A DNA stretch of 64,000 bases, taken from contig NZ_WAGX01000003.1 in assembly GCF_008830185.1 (NCBI RefSeq), positions 124,001-188,000 of the forward strand, in the 5' to 3' direction. The notes beneath the pieces were generated by a model that did not search any database, was not told the origin of the DNA, and worked only from the letters and a program-made list of their open reading frames with translations. Of the stretch, positions 34,292 to 44,430 are shown one piece after another; position 1 is the stretch's first letter; each line of letters begins with the position of its first letter. Position numbers and translations under genes: made by a program. The stretch comes from Candidatus Galacturonatibacter soehngenii. Lineage in GTDB: Bacteria; Bacillota; Clostridia; Lachnospirales; Lachnospiraceae.

Positions 34292-34907
34292 TATTTTGTA
34301 TTTAAAAGTCGAAAAAAGTGTTAAGGTTGAGACTAGGATCATTAAACTCAAAGATATCGCCAAGATAGAATGTGTGAATTCTTCTATTAAAAATAAGGTA
34401 AATGAACTATGCATCCTTCAACTTGATTCGAAAAAAGAATATAAATATGTTGTTTCAATTCTAAAAGTAATTGAAGTAATTCATAAACAGTTTCCTGATT
34501 TAGAAATCGATAATATTGGAGAATGTGACTTTGTTTTAGAATATGTGAACAAAAAACAAAATCTAGTATTTGAGTACATGAAAATAATATTTGTTTGTTT
34601 TATTGTGTTTATAGGTGCCGCTTTTACTATAATGACTTTTAATAACGATGTGGGAATTGCAGAGTTATTTGGACAATTGTATCAGGTGGTCATGGAGGAA
34701 GAATCCTCTGGCTTTACCGTATTAGAAATGAGCTATTCGATTGGTCTTGGAGTCGGAATTTTAGTTTTTTATAACCACATTGGAGGCAAGCGTTTAACGA
34801 CAGATCCTACACCAATACAAGTAGAAATGAGAATTTATGAGGAGGATGTAAACACTGCCTTAATCAAGAATTATACCAGAGAGGAAAAAAGTATTGATGT
34901 TAATTAG
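34284..34907 (+). CDS. spoVAA: Stage V sporulation protein AA
   Basis: 207 residues from the ATG at 34284, which overlaps the stop of the small gene before it; the longer TTG start at 34272 is weaker. The N-terminal soluble domain (LYLKVEKSVKVETRIIKLKD) is followed by two membrane segments (YMKIIFVCFIVFIGAAFTIM and YSIGLGVGILVFYNHIGGK). This matches SpoVAA, part of the channel that moves dipicolinic acid into the forespore. SpoVAA and SpoVAB are lacking in many Clostridia, so their presence is informative. The next gene overlaps by 11 bp. Confidence 0.85.
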   Translation: MSDILYLKVEKSVKVETRIIKLKDIAKIECVNSSIKNKVNELCILQLDSKKEYKYVVSILKVIEVIHKQFPDLEIDNIGECDFVLEYVNKKQNLVFEYMKIIFVCFIVFIGAAFTIMTFNNDVGIAELFGQLYQVVMEEESSGFTVLEMSYSIGLGVGILVFYNHIGGKRLTTDPTPIQVEMRIYEEDVNTALIKNYTREEKSIDVN

Positions 34908-35313
34908 ACAACTGTTCTTGCTAATTGTAGGAATAGGAAGTGGCGTTGCAGTTTCAGCTGGAACGTTTGCAGCAATTGCAGGTATTGGTATTGTTCCAAG
35001 ATTTGCAGATCGAACACATACGGCAAAACATGTTTTGTGGTATGAAAACTGTGCAATAATAGGTGGTATTTTAGGTAATGTTATTTTTCTTTATCAGATT
35101 AAAATTCCAGGAAGAATTATAGCTCTTATAGTTTTTGGACTTTTTTCAGGGATTTTTGTTGGATGCATGGTAATGGCACTTGCCGAGATACTAAATGTTA
35201 TTCCGATTTTCACTCGAAGAATCAAAGTCACAAGCGGACTAAGATTTATTATTATTTCGATTGCATTAGGAAAGATAATTGGATCATGGTTTCAATTTTT
35301 TAGTGGATGGTAG
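34897..35313 (+). CDS. spoVAB: Stage V sporulation protein AB
   Basis: 138 residues, almost entirely membrane-embedded with four helices (LFLLIVGIGSGVAVSAGTFA, CAIIGGILGNVIFL, IIALIVFGLFSGIFVGCMVM, GLRFIIISIALGKIIG). GIVPRFADRTHTAKH is a typical SpoVAB loop. The ATG at 34897 follows a TTG and GAGGAAAA. It overlaps spoVAA by 11 bp and precedes spoVAC by 12 bp. Confidence 0.88.
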   Translation: MLIRQLFLLIVGIGSGVAVSAGTFAAIAGIGIVPRFADRTHTAKHVLWYENCAIIGGILGNVIFLYQIKIPGRIIALIVFGLFSGIFVGCMVMALAEILNVIPIFTRRIKVTSGLRFIIISIALGKIIGSWFQFFSGW

Positions 35314-35325
35314 AGGAGATAACAG

Positions 35326-35781
35326 ATGAATGAAGATCAAAAAAAAGAGTATAACGAATATGTGAAACAAGTGACACCTACTCATAGCTTACCCGTTAAT
35401 ATGATAAAAGCTTTTGTTACAGGTGGTATTATCTGTACAATTGGTCAAGCTATTATGAATTTTTGCATGTCAAATCAACTAGATGAAAAAACAGCAGGAT
35501 CTTGGACTACACTCATTTTAATATTATTAAGTGTGGTACTTACTGGATTGAATATATTCCCTAAGATAGCAAAATTTGGAGGTGCTGGTGCATTAGTCCC
35601 AATTACAGGATTTGCCAATTCGGTGGCTTCTCCTGCTATTGAATTTAAAAAAGAAGGACAAGTATTTGGAATCGGCTGTAAGATATTTACAATTGCAGGA
35701 CCAGTCATTTTATATGGAATAAGTACAACAGCCCTCATTGGGTTAATTTATTATATTATAAAAGTACTAGGTCTTATCTAA
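35326..35781 (+). CDS. spoVAC: Stage V sporulation protein AC
   Basis: 151 residues. A short polar N-terminus is followed by about four helices and the family stretch KFGGAGALVPITGFANSVA. SpoVAC behaves as a mechanosensitive channel for Ca-dipicolinate in Bacillus. AGAGGAGA precedes the ATG. spoVAD follows after 45 bp. Confidence 0.93.
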   Translation: MNEDQKKEYNEYVKQVTPTHSLPVNMIKAFVTGGIICTIGQAIMNFCMSNQLDEKTAGSWTTLILILLSVVLTGLNIFPKIAKFGGAGALVPITGFANSVASPAIEFKKEGQVFGIGCKIFTIAGPVILYGISTTALIGLIYYIIKVLGLI

Positions 35782-35826
35782 TTTATGTTATCAAAAAAAT
35801 GAAAAAGATAGAAAGGATCGTGAATT

Positions 35827-36843
35827 ATGTCAGGGATTCTTGGTAAGCAAAGTATTCAATTTGAGAACCCACCCTATATATTAGCAACTGCAAATATTGT
35901 GGGAAAAAAGGAAGGGGAAGGTCCTCTTGGGGCCCTTTTTGATGTGGTAGGAGATGATGACTTATTTGGTGAAGAAACGTGGGAAGAAGCAGAAAGTGCC
36001 ATGCAAAAAAATGCTGCTACCTGGGCGATTAACAATGCGAAGCTGACAAAGGAGCAAATACGGTATATTTTTGCAGGTGATCTACTAGGACAAAATATTG
36101 CAACTTCCTTTGGTTTATTGGACTTAGACATTCCCTTGTTTGGTTTATTTGGAGCATGCTCAACTGCAGGAGAATCGCTGTCTTTAGCTGCAATGGCTGT
36201 GTCGGCTGGATATGCAGATTATGCTTTGGCCGTTACATCAAGTCACTTTGCAAGTGCAGAAAAACAGTTTCGATATCCACTTGAATATGGAAATCAAAGA
36301 CCATTATCCGCTTCTTGGACAGTTACTGGTAGTGCTGCCTTTGTGGTAAGCAATCAAAAAAGTCAATTTAGGATAACTGGTATCACAACTGGTAAAATCG
36401 TAGACTTTGGAGTAAAAGATTCTATGAATATGGGAGCTGCAATGGCGCCAGCCGCCTGTGATACCATATACCAAAATTTTATGGATTTTAACTTACAACC
36501 AACGGATTACGATAAAATTGTAACAGGAGATTTGGGGTATGTTGGTAGTGATATTTTAATTGATTTATTAAAGAAAAAGGGTTTTGATATTACAAACCAA
36601 CACATGGATTGTGGTAAAGTAATATTTGATCAAAATACACAAGATACGCATGCAGGCGGAAGTGGTTGTGGTTGTTCAGCAACTACATTAAGTGCATATC
36701 TATTAAAGGAAATGGAAAAGGGAAATATTAAAAAAATGTTGTTTGTACCAACTGGTGCTTTATTGTCTACGGTAAGTTTTAACGAAGGACAAAGTGTTCC
36801 GGGAATCGCGCACGCAGTTGTAATTGAAAGTTGTGACAAATAA
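35827..36843 (+). CDS. spoVAD: Stage V sporulation protein AD
   Basis: 338 residues with a thiolase-like fold (FGLFGACSTAGESLSLAAMA, SHFASAEKQFRYPLEYGNQR). SpoVAD is the soluble subunit that binds dipicolinic acid. AAAGGATCGTGAATT precedes the ATG. In most sporeformers spoVAE comes next; here the stop is followed by a hairpin, 80 bp and then an insertion sequence, so the operon ends at spoVAD in this window. Confidence 0.95.
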   Translation: MSGILGKQSIQFENPPYILATANIVGKKEGEGPLGALFDVVGDDDLFGEETWEEAESAMQKNAATWAINNAKLTKEQIRYIFAGDLLGQNIATSFGLLDLDIPLFGLFGACSTAGESLSLAAMAVSAGYADYALAVTSSHFASAEKQFRYPLEYGNQRPLSASWTVTGSAAFVVSNQKSQFRITGITTGKIVDFGVKDSMNMGAAMAPAACDTIYQNFMDFNLQPTDYDKIVTGDLGYVGSDILIDLLKKKGFDITNQHMDCGKVIFDQNTQDTHAGGSGCGCSATTLSAYLLKEMEKGNIKKMLFVPTGALLSTVSFNEGQSVPGIAHAVVIESCDK

Positions 36844-36856
36844 TAGATTGCTAGTT

Positions 36857-36887
36857 GTTATGGATTGGAGTAATTTCACTCCATAAC
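36857..36887 (+). terminator. Weak hairpin after spoVAD
   Basis: GTTATGGA / TCCATAAC with an inner GGAGT/ACTCC alternative. There is no T run, so termination is uncertain. The rest of the 124 bp up to the IS shows only a 13-bp direct repeat (TAAAATAATAAGC at 36919 and 36957). Confidence 0.45.
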
Positions 36888-36958
36888 ATTACATATACGT
36901 TTAATAAAATAATTAGGCTAAAATAATAAGCAGATTTATAGTTCATATAATAGTAGTA

Positions 36959-36967
36959 AAATAATAA
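36959..36967. repeat. Left target-site duplication of the IS
   Basis: AAATAATAA, identical to 38632-38640. Confidence 0.8.
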
Positions 36968-38631
36968 GCTAGTGTAAAGTTTTTGTAGGAAAATGAAATA
37001 GATATAAAAAGAAAGCACGATTCTGTGTTAGGATTTAAGTGACCAAACAAAAATCTAATTCAGAAAGAGGTGCTTTCTATGATTAAAAGTATACAACAGT
37101 TTCAGTCAGAAGGGGTAAAAAAGTTAGAAAATATATTTGTAGATTATTCAACAGATATGAAAAAGATAGCGGAAATGGTTCAGGGCGTTACAAAAAGTGT
37201 TGTTGATCTTGGTCTATCAATGATTGCTGAAGAATGGGAATCCTATGATGAAATGCTTAGGAGAAATAAACACATTCGTCGAGGCTGGCAGATTGTGAAA
37301 AGAGATCAAACATCACTAGTTACTTCTCTTGGAGAAGTAACTTACCACAAGACGTTGTTTTATCATCCCAAGGAGAAAACGTATGCCTATCTATTGGATA
37401 AAGTGATGCAGCTGGATCCCCATACCAGATTAACAGAAGATGCAGTTGCCCAAATGCTCAATGAGGCTGTAGACAGCAGCTATCGAAAAGGTGGAGAGAG
37501 AGTATCCATTAGTGAAACGCAAGTCAGCAAAGAAACTGTTATGAACAAAATACATTCCCTTGAATTTCCAAAAATAAAGCCACTACAAGAGAAAAAACAA
37601 GTGAAATATTTATATATTGATGCTGACGAAGACCACGTATCCTTGCAGTATCTTGATAAAAAAGGAGATATAAAGAAACCAAGAAGTAATACAATTATGC
37701 CAAGGCTTGTTTATGTTTATGAAGGTATTACAAACGATAATGGTCGAAATGAATTAATAGGAAAGGCTCATTTTGGAGGAATCTATGAAGGAAGTGCTGA
37801 AATCACAAGGCTTTGGGGTGAAGTGTATGAATATATCGAAAACTCGTATGATATAGAATATCTGGAAAAAATCTATATTAATGGAGATGGAGCTGCTTGG
37901 ATTAAAAGTGGTCAGAAACTGATTCATAAAGCAAAGTTTGTCCTTGATCGTTTTCATATGCATAAATATATCATAGGAGCAACTTCTCATCTTTTAGATT
38001 CTGTAGAGGATGCACGAAGAGAAATCTATAAAGCAATCTATGGAGAAAAGAAATGGCTTGCAGAAAAAACCTTTGAAAAGATTTTAAATGTTACAGAAAA
38101 AGGCTCAAAACAAAAGACAGTCATGGCAGCCAGAGAATATATTCTAGGAAACTGGTCTGGAATCATGCAGTGGGTAAGAGATAAAAACAAGGAAGTAGAA
38201 TGCAGCGCGGAAGGTCATATCAGTCATATATTAGCAGATAGGATGAGTTCGAGGCCATTGGGCTGGAGCAAAACTGGTGCTGATAAAATGTCAAGATTAA
38301 GGATTTATAAAAGCAATAAAGCAGACATATTGGAATTAGTGAGATATCAAAAGCAAGAGTTTGCGCAGGCAGTGGGTTGTGAAGAGGTAATATACAACAG
38401 TAATCAAATGTTTCAGATGGAACGTGCAAATCGAAAACGACTGGGAAACCTTGCAGATATACCCGTTTATAGTATTCCTTATACACAGATAAAGAAAATC
38501 GCAGCATTAAAGAATCATATTTGGGGATTGTAAAGAAGAGAAAAATAGAATAAAATAAGGACAGTCAAAAAATCGGAAACACATCAGGGGCAAGTCTGTC
38601 TATTAAAATCCTACTGTAAATTTACACTATC
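36968..38631 (+). mobile_element. Complete ISLre2-family insertion sequence
   Basis: 1664 bp. The terminal inverted repeats begin GCTAGTGTAAA (left) and GATAGTGTAAA (right end, reverse complement), with a further block GTAGGA in both; 18 of the first 23 positions match. The flanks are perfect 9-bp direct repeats AAATAATAA (36959-36967 and 38632-38640), the target duplication size I associate with ISLre2. One full-length transposase gene fills the element. Perfect duplications and an unbroken gene suggest recent insertion. Confidence 0.88.
37079..38533 (+). CDS. ISLre2-family (UPF0236) transposase
   Basis: 484 residues, full length for the family, no frameshift. Family stretches include YLYIDADEDHVSLQ, INGDGAAWIK, FVLDRFHMHKYI and the C-terminal EGHISHILADRMSSRPLGWS. 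The acidic residues in IDADED and NGDGA are candidate catalytic carboxylates of a DDE-type enzyme. The ATG at 37079 has AGAGGTG seven bases upstream; a GTG at 37070 overlaps that site. It lies on the same strand as the genes on either side. Confidence 0.9.
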   Translation: MIKSIQQFQSEGVKKLENIFVDYSTDMKKIAEMVQGVTKSVVDLGLSMIAEEWESYDEMLRRNKHIRRGWQIVKRDQTSLVTSLGEVTYHKTLFYHPKEKTYAYLLDKVMQLDPHTRLTEDAVAQMLNEAVDSSYRKGGERVSISETQVSKETVMNKIHSLEFPKIKPLQEKKQVKYLYIDADEDHVSLQYLDKKGDIKKPRSNTIMPRLVYVYEGITNDNGRNELIGKAHFGGIYEGSAEITRLWGEVYEYIENSYDIEYLEKIYINGDGAAWIKSGQKLIHKAKFVLDRFHMHKYIIGATSHLLDSVEDARREIYKAIYGEKKWLAEKTFEKILNVTEKGSKQKTVMAAREYILGNWSGIMQWVRDKNKEVECSAEGHISHILADRMSSRPLGWSKTGADKMSRLRIYKSNKADILELVRYQKQEFAQAVGCEEVIYNSNQMFQMERANRKRLGNLADIPVYSIPYTQIKKIAALKNHIWGL

Positions 38632-38640
38632 AAATAATAA
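38632..38640. repeat. Right target-site duplication of the IS
   Basis: AAATAATAA, adjoining the last base of the IS and nine bases before the -35 box of the bgl operon. Confidence 0.8.
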
Positions 38641-38648
38641 AATACATA

Positions 38649-38677
38649 TTGCCTTTTGTTAAGCAGTGTGATATTAT
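38649..38677 (+). promoter_or_regulatory. Promoter of the beta-glucoside operon
   Basis: TTGCCT (38649-38654), 17 bp, TATTAT (38672-38677). It lies only 17 bp from the IS end. Confidence 0.55.
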
Positions 38678-38705
38678 ACTAGTAGTTGAATACAACTTAG
38701 TAAGA

Positions 38706-38804
38706 TGACGTGTTACTGGTAATGCAGGCAAGATCGGATTAGAACGTTAGTAGAGAAAGTATGTCTTTCGATACATAGATAGCGTTTTAGTTAGATCTTT
38801 TTTT
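38706..38804 (+). promoter_or_regulatory. LicT/BglG-type RAT site and overlapping terminator
   Basis: TGTTACTGGTAATGCAGGCA (38711-38730) matches the ribonucleic antiterminator core of LicT/BglG systems. Its 3' end overlaps the left arm of a long terminator: 38730-38747 pairs with 38782-38799 (AAGATC with GATCTT, then GATTAGAACG with CGTTTTAGTT using G-U pairs), followed by seven T. The antiterminator protein encoded at 42200 would hold the RAT hairpin and prevent the terminator. Confidence 0.85.
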
Positions 38805-38862
38805 GTGTTTATTTCTAACTGGCCATTAGAATAAATGAAATATAAAAGAGAGGAATGAAGTT

Positions 38863-40737
38863 ATGGATTATAATAAAATAGCAAAAGATATTTTGAATCA
38901 TGTAGGCGGAGCTTCTAATGTAAAAGGGCTCACTCATTGCTTTACGAGATTGCGTTTTGTATTAAAAGATTCTAAAAAAGTGAATAAGGTAGTATTAGAA
39001 CAAATTGAAGGAGTAATCTCCGTTGTAGAAAGTGGGGGTCAATTACAAGTAGTTTTAGGTAGCAAAGTAACGAGAGTCTTTGATGCAATACTTCCGATGG
39101 TGAACTTAGAAGGATCGGAAATTAATACAGAATCAGAAGAAAAGGGTAATATTTGGAATCGTATCTTGATTGCGATTTCTACTATGTTTACGCCGATGGT
39201 ACCTGCAATTGCAGCTTCAGGTCTAATGAAAGGTTTTTTAACAATAGCAAAAATTATTGTTGCAAACAATGGTGGAGACATCACGACCAATCAAACCTAC
39301 ATTCTATTGCTTGCTGCAACAGATGCAATCTTTTATTTTATGCCTTTAATTCTTGCCTATACAAGTGCTAAAGTATTTAAAGCGAATGAATTTATTGCAA
39401 TGGCACTTGGAGGTACTATGTGCTATCCTGCGATTGTAACCTTAATGACTGGGGAAGAGGCAGTTAGCATGTTTGGAGTAACAATAACAAAAGCAAACTA
39501 TGCATCCTCTGTTATTCCCATTGTAATTGGTGTATTTATTTTGTCATATGTTCAGAAGTTTTTAGAAAAAGTAATCCCAGAAGTACTTAAAATCATATTA
39601 GTACCAGGTATTTCGCTGTTTGTTATGGTACCTGCAACATTTATGGTGTTTGGACCAATTGGTATTTATATTGGTAATGCAATTAACTTTTTATATACTG
39701 GAATGATGAATATCAGTCCAATTCTTTGTGGTGCTTTTGTTGGTGGTATGTGGTGTGTATTTGTTGTGTTTGGTGCACATCGAGCGCTTCTTCCAATTGG
39801 TATTAATGATGTAGCACAATATGGGCATCAAAATCTTCTCGCTTTTGCAGGAGCAGCTAACTTTTCACAAGGTGGAGCAGCACTTGGTGTGATGTTAAAG
39901 ACACGTGATAGAAATTTAAAAACGGTGGCGGCATCCTCTACCATCTCAGCAGCAATTTGTGGTATAACAGAACCAGCAATTTATGGATGTAACTTAAGAT
40001 TAAAAAAGCCTATGGTATGTGCCATTATCTGCGGAGCCATTGGTGGGGCAATTATGGGGGCAGGCGGTGTATACGGTGATGCCTTTGCAAATAATGGTGT
40101 TCTTACGTTAGCTACCTATGCAGCTTTTGGATTGACAAAATTCATTTTCTATTTAGTAGGTATTGGTGTAGCTTTTTTTGGAGCCGCAATTCTAACTTAT
40201 TTTGTAGGATTTGATGACCTAGGAGCTAGCAAAGTAAAAGATAAAGAAGAATCAAACCATAAAAATGAAGAAATAAAAGATCCAGATATTACAGTTGCAT
40301 CTCCAGTAGGTGGAAATGCAATCCCTTTAGATTTAGTAAAGGATGAGGTGTTTTCTTCAGAAGCACTTGGAAAAGGGATTGGTATCGTACCTAAAAATGG
40401 TGAAATTGTAGCACCAGAAGATTGTACCGTATTAATGGTATACCCAACTCTTCATGCATTAGGATTAAAGTTGGATAGTGGCGTTGAATTAATTATTCAT
40501 GTAGGTATTGATACCGTCAATCTGGAAGGAAAATATTTTGAAAAATTTGTAGAAGAAGGAGCTCATGTAAAAAAAGGAACCAAGCTTCTTGCTTTTGACA
40601 AAGAGAAAATAGAAGGAGCAGGTTTTGATACAGTTGTACTTGTAATTGTTAGTAATACAAATGACTATTCAAAAGTTGCTGGCCAAAGTGGTGCATTTGT
40701 CGACAATAATACAGAGATTATAATGATTAAAAAGTAA
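38863..40737 (+). CDS. bglP: PTS beta-glucoside transporter EIIBCA
   Basis: 624 residues, domain order B-C-A. EIIB carries Cys26 in GLTHCFTRLRF. EIIC spans about 100-450 with eight to ten helices and GITEPAIYGCNLRLKKP. EIIA of the glucose type covers about 480-620, with the phosphohistidine in IIHVGIDTVNLEGKYF (about His546). It imports aryl- or plant-derived beta-glucosides (such as cellobiose-like sugars) with phosphorylation. AGAGAGGAATGAAG precedes the ATG. It is followed by the matching phospho-beta-glucosidase and the antiterminator. Confidence 0.95.
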   Translation: MDYNKIAKDILNHVGGASNVKGLTHCFTRLRFVLKDSKKVNKVVLEQIEGVISVVESGGQLQVVLGSKVTRVFDAILPMVNLEGSEINTESEEKGNIWNRILIAISTMFTPMVPAIAASGLMKGFLTIAKIIVANNGGDITTNQTYILLLAATDAIFYFMPLILAYTSAKVFKANEFIAMALGGTMCYPAIVTLMTGEEAVSMFGVTITKANYASSVIPIVIGVFILSYVQKFLEKVIPEVLKIILVPGISLFVMVPATFMVFGPIGIYIGNAINFLYTGMMNISPILCGAFVGGMWCVFVVFGAHRALLPIGINDVAQYGHQNLLAFAGAANFSQGGAALGVMLKTRDRNLKTVAASSTISAAICGITEPAIYGCNLRLKKPMVCAIICGAIGGAIMGAGGVYGDAFANNGVLTLATYAAFGLTKFIFYLVGIGVAFFGAAILTYFVGFDDLGASKVKDKEESNHKNEEIKDPDITVASPVGGNAIPLDLVKDEVFSSEALGKGIGIVPKNGEIVAPEDCTVLMVYPTLHALGLKLDSGVELIIHVGIDTVNLEGKYFEKFVEEGAHVKKGTKLLAFDKEKIEGAGFDTVVLVIVSNTNDYSKVAGQSGAFVDNNTEIIMIKK

Positions 40738-40740
40738 TAG

Positions 40741-42174
<1,434 letters not shown>

Positions 42175-42199
42175 AGCATAGAAAGCTTGGGGTGTTGAA

Positions 42200-43078
42200 A
42201 TGCGTGTTGTAAAGGTGTTAAATAATTCTTTGGTTCTAGCTTTAGATGATTCTGGCCATGAGATAATTCTCATGGGAAAGGGAATCGGATTTAATAAAGC
42301 AATCGGATATCAATTTCGTAAGGAAGAAATTGAGAAGGTCTTTGTCATGAAGGATAAAGACCTTTCAAAGAATGTGATTCGGCTAGCATCTGAAATAGAC
42401 AGTACATTTTTTGAATTAGCAAAAACAATTATTGACTATGGTGTTGAGAATTATCAAATGGAGTTAATGGAACATATTTATCTTTCATTGACAGATCATT
42501 TGGCATTTGTAGTAAAACGTATAGAAAAAGGGATTGTTTTAGAAAATTTTTATTTATCAGAGATGAAAAAATTTAGTCCAAATGAATATCAGGTGGGTGT
42601 ATTTGCCTTGCAATTAATTAAGGAAAGGCTTGGTCTTAAATTACCTGTAGATGAGGCAGGAAATATTGCATTTCATTTTATTAATGCACAACATAATAAT
42701 CCGTATAATGCAAATAATCGCATTATTACGGAGACGGTTAAGGATATCTTGGATATCGTTAAATATAACTTTGTTTTGAATTATAATGAAGAAAGTATCT
42801 CTTATTCCAGATTTACTACCCACCTAAGACTTTTTGTGCAAAGACTGCTTACCAATTGTCAGTTACCAGAGGAGCAAAATGACTTTTTATATGAAACAAT
42901 TGTTCCTAACTGTACGAAGGAACATGCTTGTGTTAAGAAAATTGAAAAATACATTTTTGAGAAGTTCAAAAATACTTTGACGTCCTCAGAGGAATTATAT
43001 CTTATCATTCACATACACAGGGTGTTAGAAGAAAATAAGCAAGAAACAAAAAGAAAGTTTGAGACAGATGGGAGTTAG
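42200..43078 (+). CDS. licT: BglG/LicT family transcription antiterminator
   Basis: 292 residues. The N-terminal CAT RNA-binding domain (VLNNSLVLALDDSGHEIILM, GKGIGFNKAIG) is followed by two PRD domains with regulatory histidines: PRD1 in ...LSLTDHLAF and NIAFHFINAQ, PRD2 in FTTHLRLFVQ and LIIHIHRVLE. EIIB and HPr phosphorylation of these residues toggles its activity. It should act on the RAT site at 38706. GCTTGGGGTG precedes the ATG. It overlaps nothing and is followed at 1 bp by the transporter gene. Confidence 0.92.
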   Translation: MRVVKVLNNSLVLALDDSGHEIILMGKGIGFNKAIGYQFRKEEIEKVFVMKDKDLSKNVIRLASEIDSTFFELAKTIIDYGVENYQMELMEHIYLSLTDHLAFVVKRIEKGIVLENFYLSEMKKFSPNEYQVGVFALQLIKERLGLKLPVDEAGNIAFHFINAQHNNPYNANNRIITETVKDILDIVKYNFVLNYNEESISYSRFTTHLRLFVQRLLTNCQLPEEQNDFLYETIVPNCTKEHACVKKIEKYIFEKFKNTLTSSEELYLIIHIHRVLEENKQETKRKFETDGS

Positions 43079-43079
43079 G

Positions 43080-44282
43080 TTGAAAAAATTGAATAAAGCA
43101 AAGGAGCTAAGTTTTTTGATAATGGTTGTGCTATTTTGGTTTGCACAATATGTTTACATACCATTTCAAACAACATACTTAACTTCTTTTAATATTACGA
43201 GTAATTTTGTCGGTGCTATAATTGGAGCCTACGGGATATCCCAATTAGTATTTCGTCTGCCTGTAGGAGTGCTGGCAGATAAGATAGGTATACATAAGCC
43301 CTTCATTATAATAGGATGTTTTGCTTCGGGAGGCGCATCCTTAGTTCGAATCTTTCTACCTAGTGGCAACGGCTTTTTATTTGGCAATCTGCTATCTGGT
43401 TTCGCATCTGCAATGTGGATATCCTTTATGGTTTTTTATACACAAAGTTTTATAAAAGAAGAGCAACAAGCTGCTACGTGTAGGATTGTTCTGTTTAACA
43501 ATGCAGGGATTTTGATTGGATTCATCACGAGTACATTGATATATGAACTTGTTGGTATGAGAGTTATCTGTATATTAAGTTTTTTATCAGGCATGGTTGC
43601 GGGAATCCTTGGTCTACAGATAAAAGAGGAAAAAACAGATTTTCCTAGAGTACCATTAAAAAGTCTGCTCAAGGTATGTAGAGGTAAAAGAATATTAGTA
43701 TTTTCACTCATTGCATTGATTCAGCAAGGAATTCAATTGACAACTACAATGTCATTTACCTCTACAATATTAAAGGAGTTAGGTGCCACCTCAATTTCAG
43801 TAGGAGTTGCTTCTATTATATATATGATTTCGTCAGTATGTTTCTCAGGATTTGCCTCCACGAAATGCTGTAGAAAGAAAGGACCAAATTTCTGGATTCC
43901 AATTGTTTTAATTAGTGTAACAATTTATTGTATTTTAGTTCCAAGATTGTCAGCTATTCCTTTGATTCTTCTTTTGCAAATATTACCAGGATTATCGACA
44001 GGTATCCTTTTTTCCTATGCAACATCAGAAGCGATGAAAGAAGTTCCACAAAATAAAAAGTCAACTGCTATGGGATTTTATCAAGCTTTTTATGCACTAG
44101 GCATGACTTTTTTTCCGATTTTAACAGGTGAAATGGTAGAGCGTTATGATATGCAGACTGGTTATCTTATGCTAGCCTTGATTGCAGTATTAGGTTGCAT
44201 ACTTAGTATAATCTATTATATACTTGCTGGCAGGTTCTCGATGCAAGATAATAGGCAAAAAAATTGTATTCCACATGAATAA
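43080..44282 (+). CDS. MFS transporter, function unknown
   Basis: About 400 residues and 12 membrane helices. Motif A appears as LPVGVLADKIGIHKPFII. The sequence is not close to any sugar-specific group that I can name. The TTG at 43080 has GGGAG five bases upstream; an ATG at 43068 is possible but lacks a ribosome site. It directly follows licT, so it is likely induced with the bgl genes and might export or import a glycoside or its aglycone (inference). Confidence 0.8.
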   Translation: MKKLNKAKELSFLIMVVLFWFAQYVYIPFQTTYLTSFNITSNFVGAIIGAYGISQLVFRLPVGVLADKIGIHKPFIIIGCFASGGASLVRIFLPSGNGFLFGNLLSGFASAMWISFMVFYTQSFIKEEQQAATCRIVLFNNAGILIGFITSTLIYELVGMRVICILSFLSGMVAGILGLQIKEEKTDFPRVPLKSLLKVCRGKRILVFSLIALIQQGIQLTTTMSFTSTILKELGATSISVGVASIIYMISSVCFSGFASTKCCRKKGPNFWIPIVLISVTIYCILVPRLSAIPLILLLQILPGLSTGILFSYATSEAMKEVPQNKKSTAMGFYQAFYALGMTFFPILTGEMVERYDMQTGYLMLALIAVLGCILSIIYYILAGRFSMQDNRQKNCIPHE

Positions 44283-44290
44283 ATGAAATG

Positions 44291-44336
44291 CCAAGGTCTT
44301 AAATCCAATTTATGATGGATATAAGGTCTTGGCTTT
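44291..44336 (+). terminator. Terminator of the bgl operon
   Basis: 16-position stem CCAAGGTCTTAAATCC / GGATATAAGGTCTTGG with two G-U pairs and one mismatch, then cttttcctt. Confidence 0.8.
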
Positions 44337-44368
44337 TCCTTATTTGGAATCGATAGGGGAACTTTTCG

Positions 44369-44397
44369 TTGTCAAGAGCTAAGTTATAGAGTATAAT
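44369..44397 (+). promoter_or_regulatory. Promoter of glyA
   Basis: TTGTCA (44369-44374), 17 bp, TATAAT (44392-44397), 33 bp upstream of the start codon. Confidence 0.75.
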
Positions 44398-44430
44398 TAT
44401 TCTTAACGTTAAATCTTAGGAGGTAAAGAA

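Noticed and set aside
36844-38862. Larger transposon or genomic island around the IS
   Set aside because: The 9-bp duplications bound a single-gene IS, and the flanks are ordinary sporulation and PTS genes.
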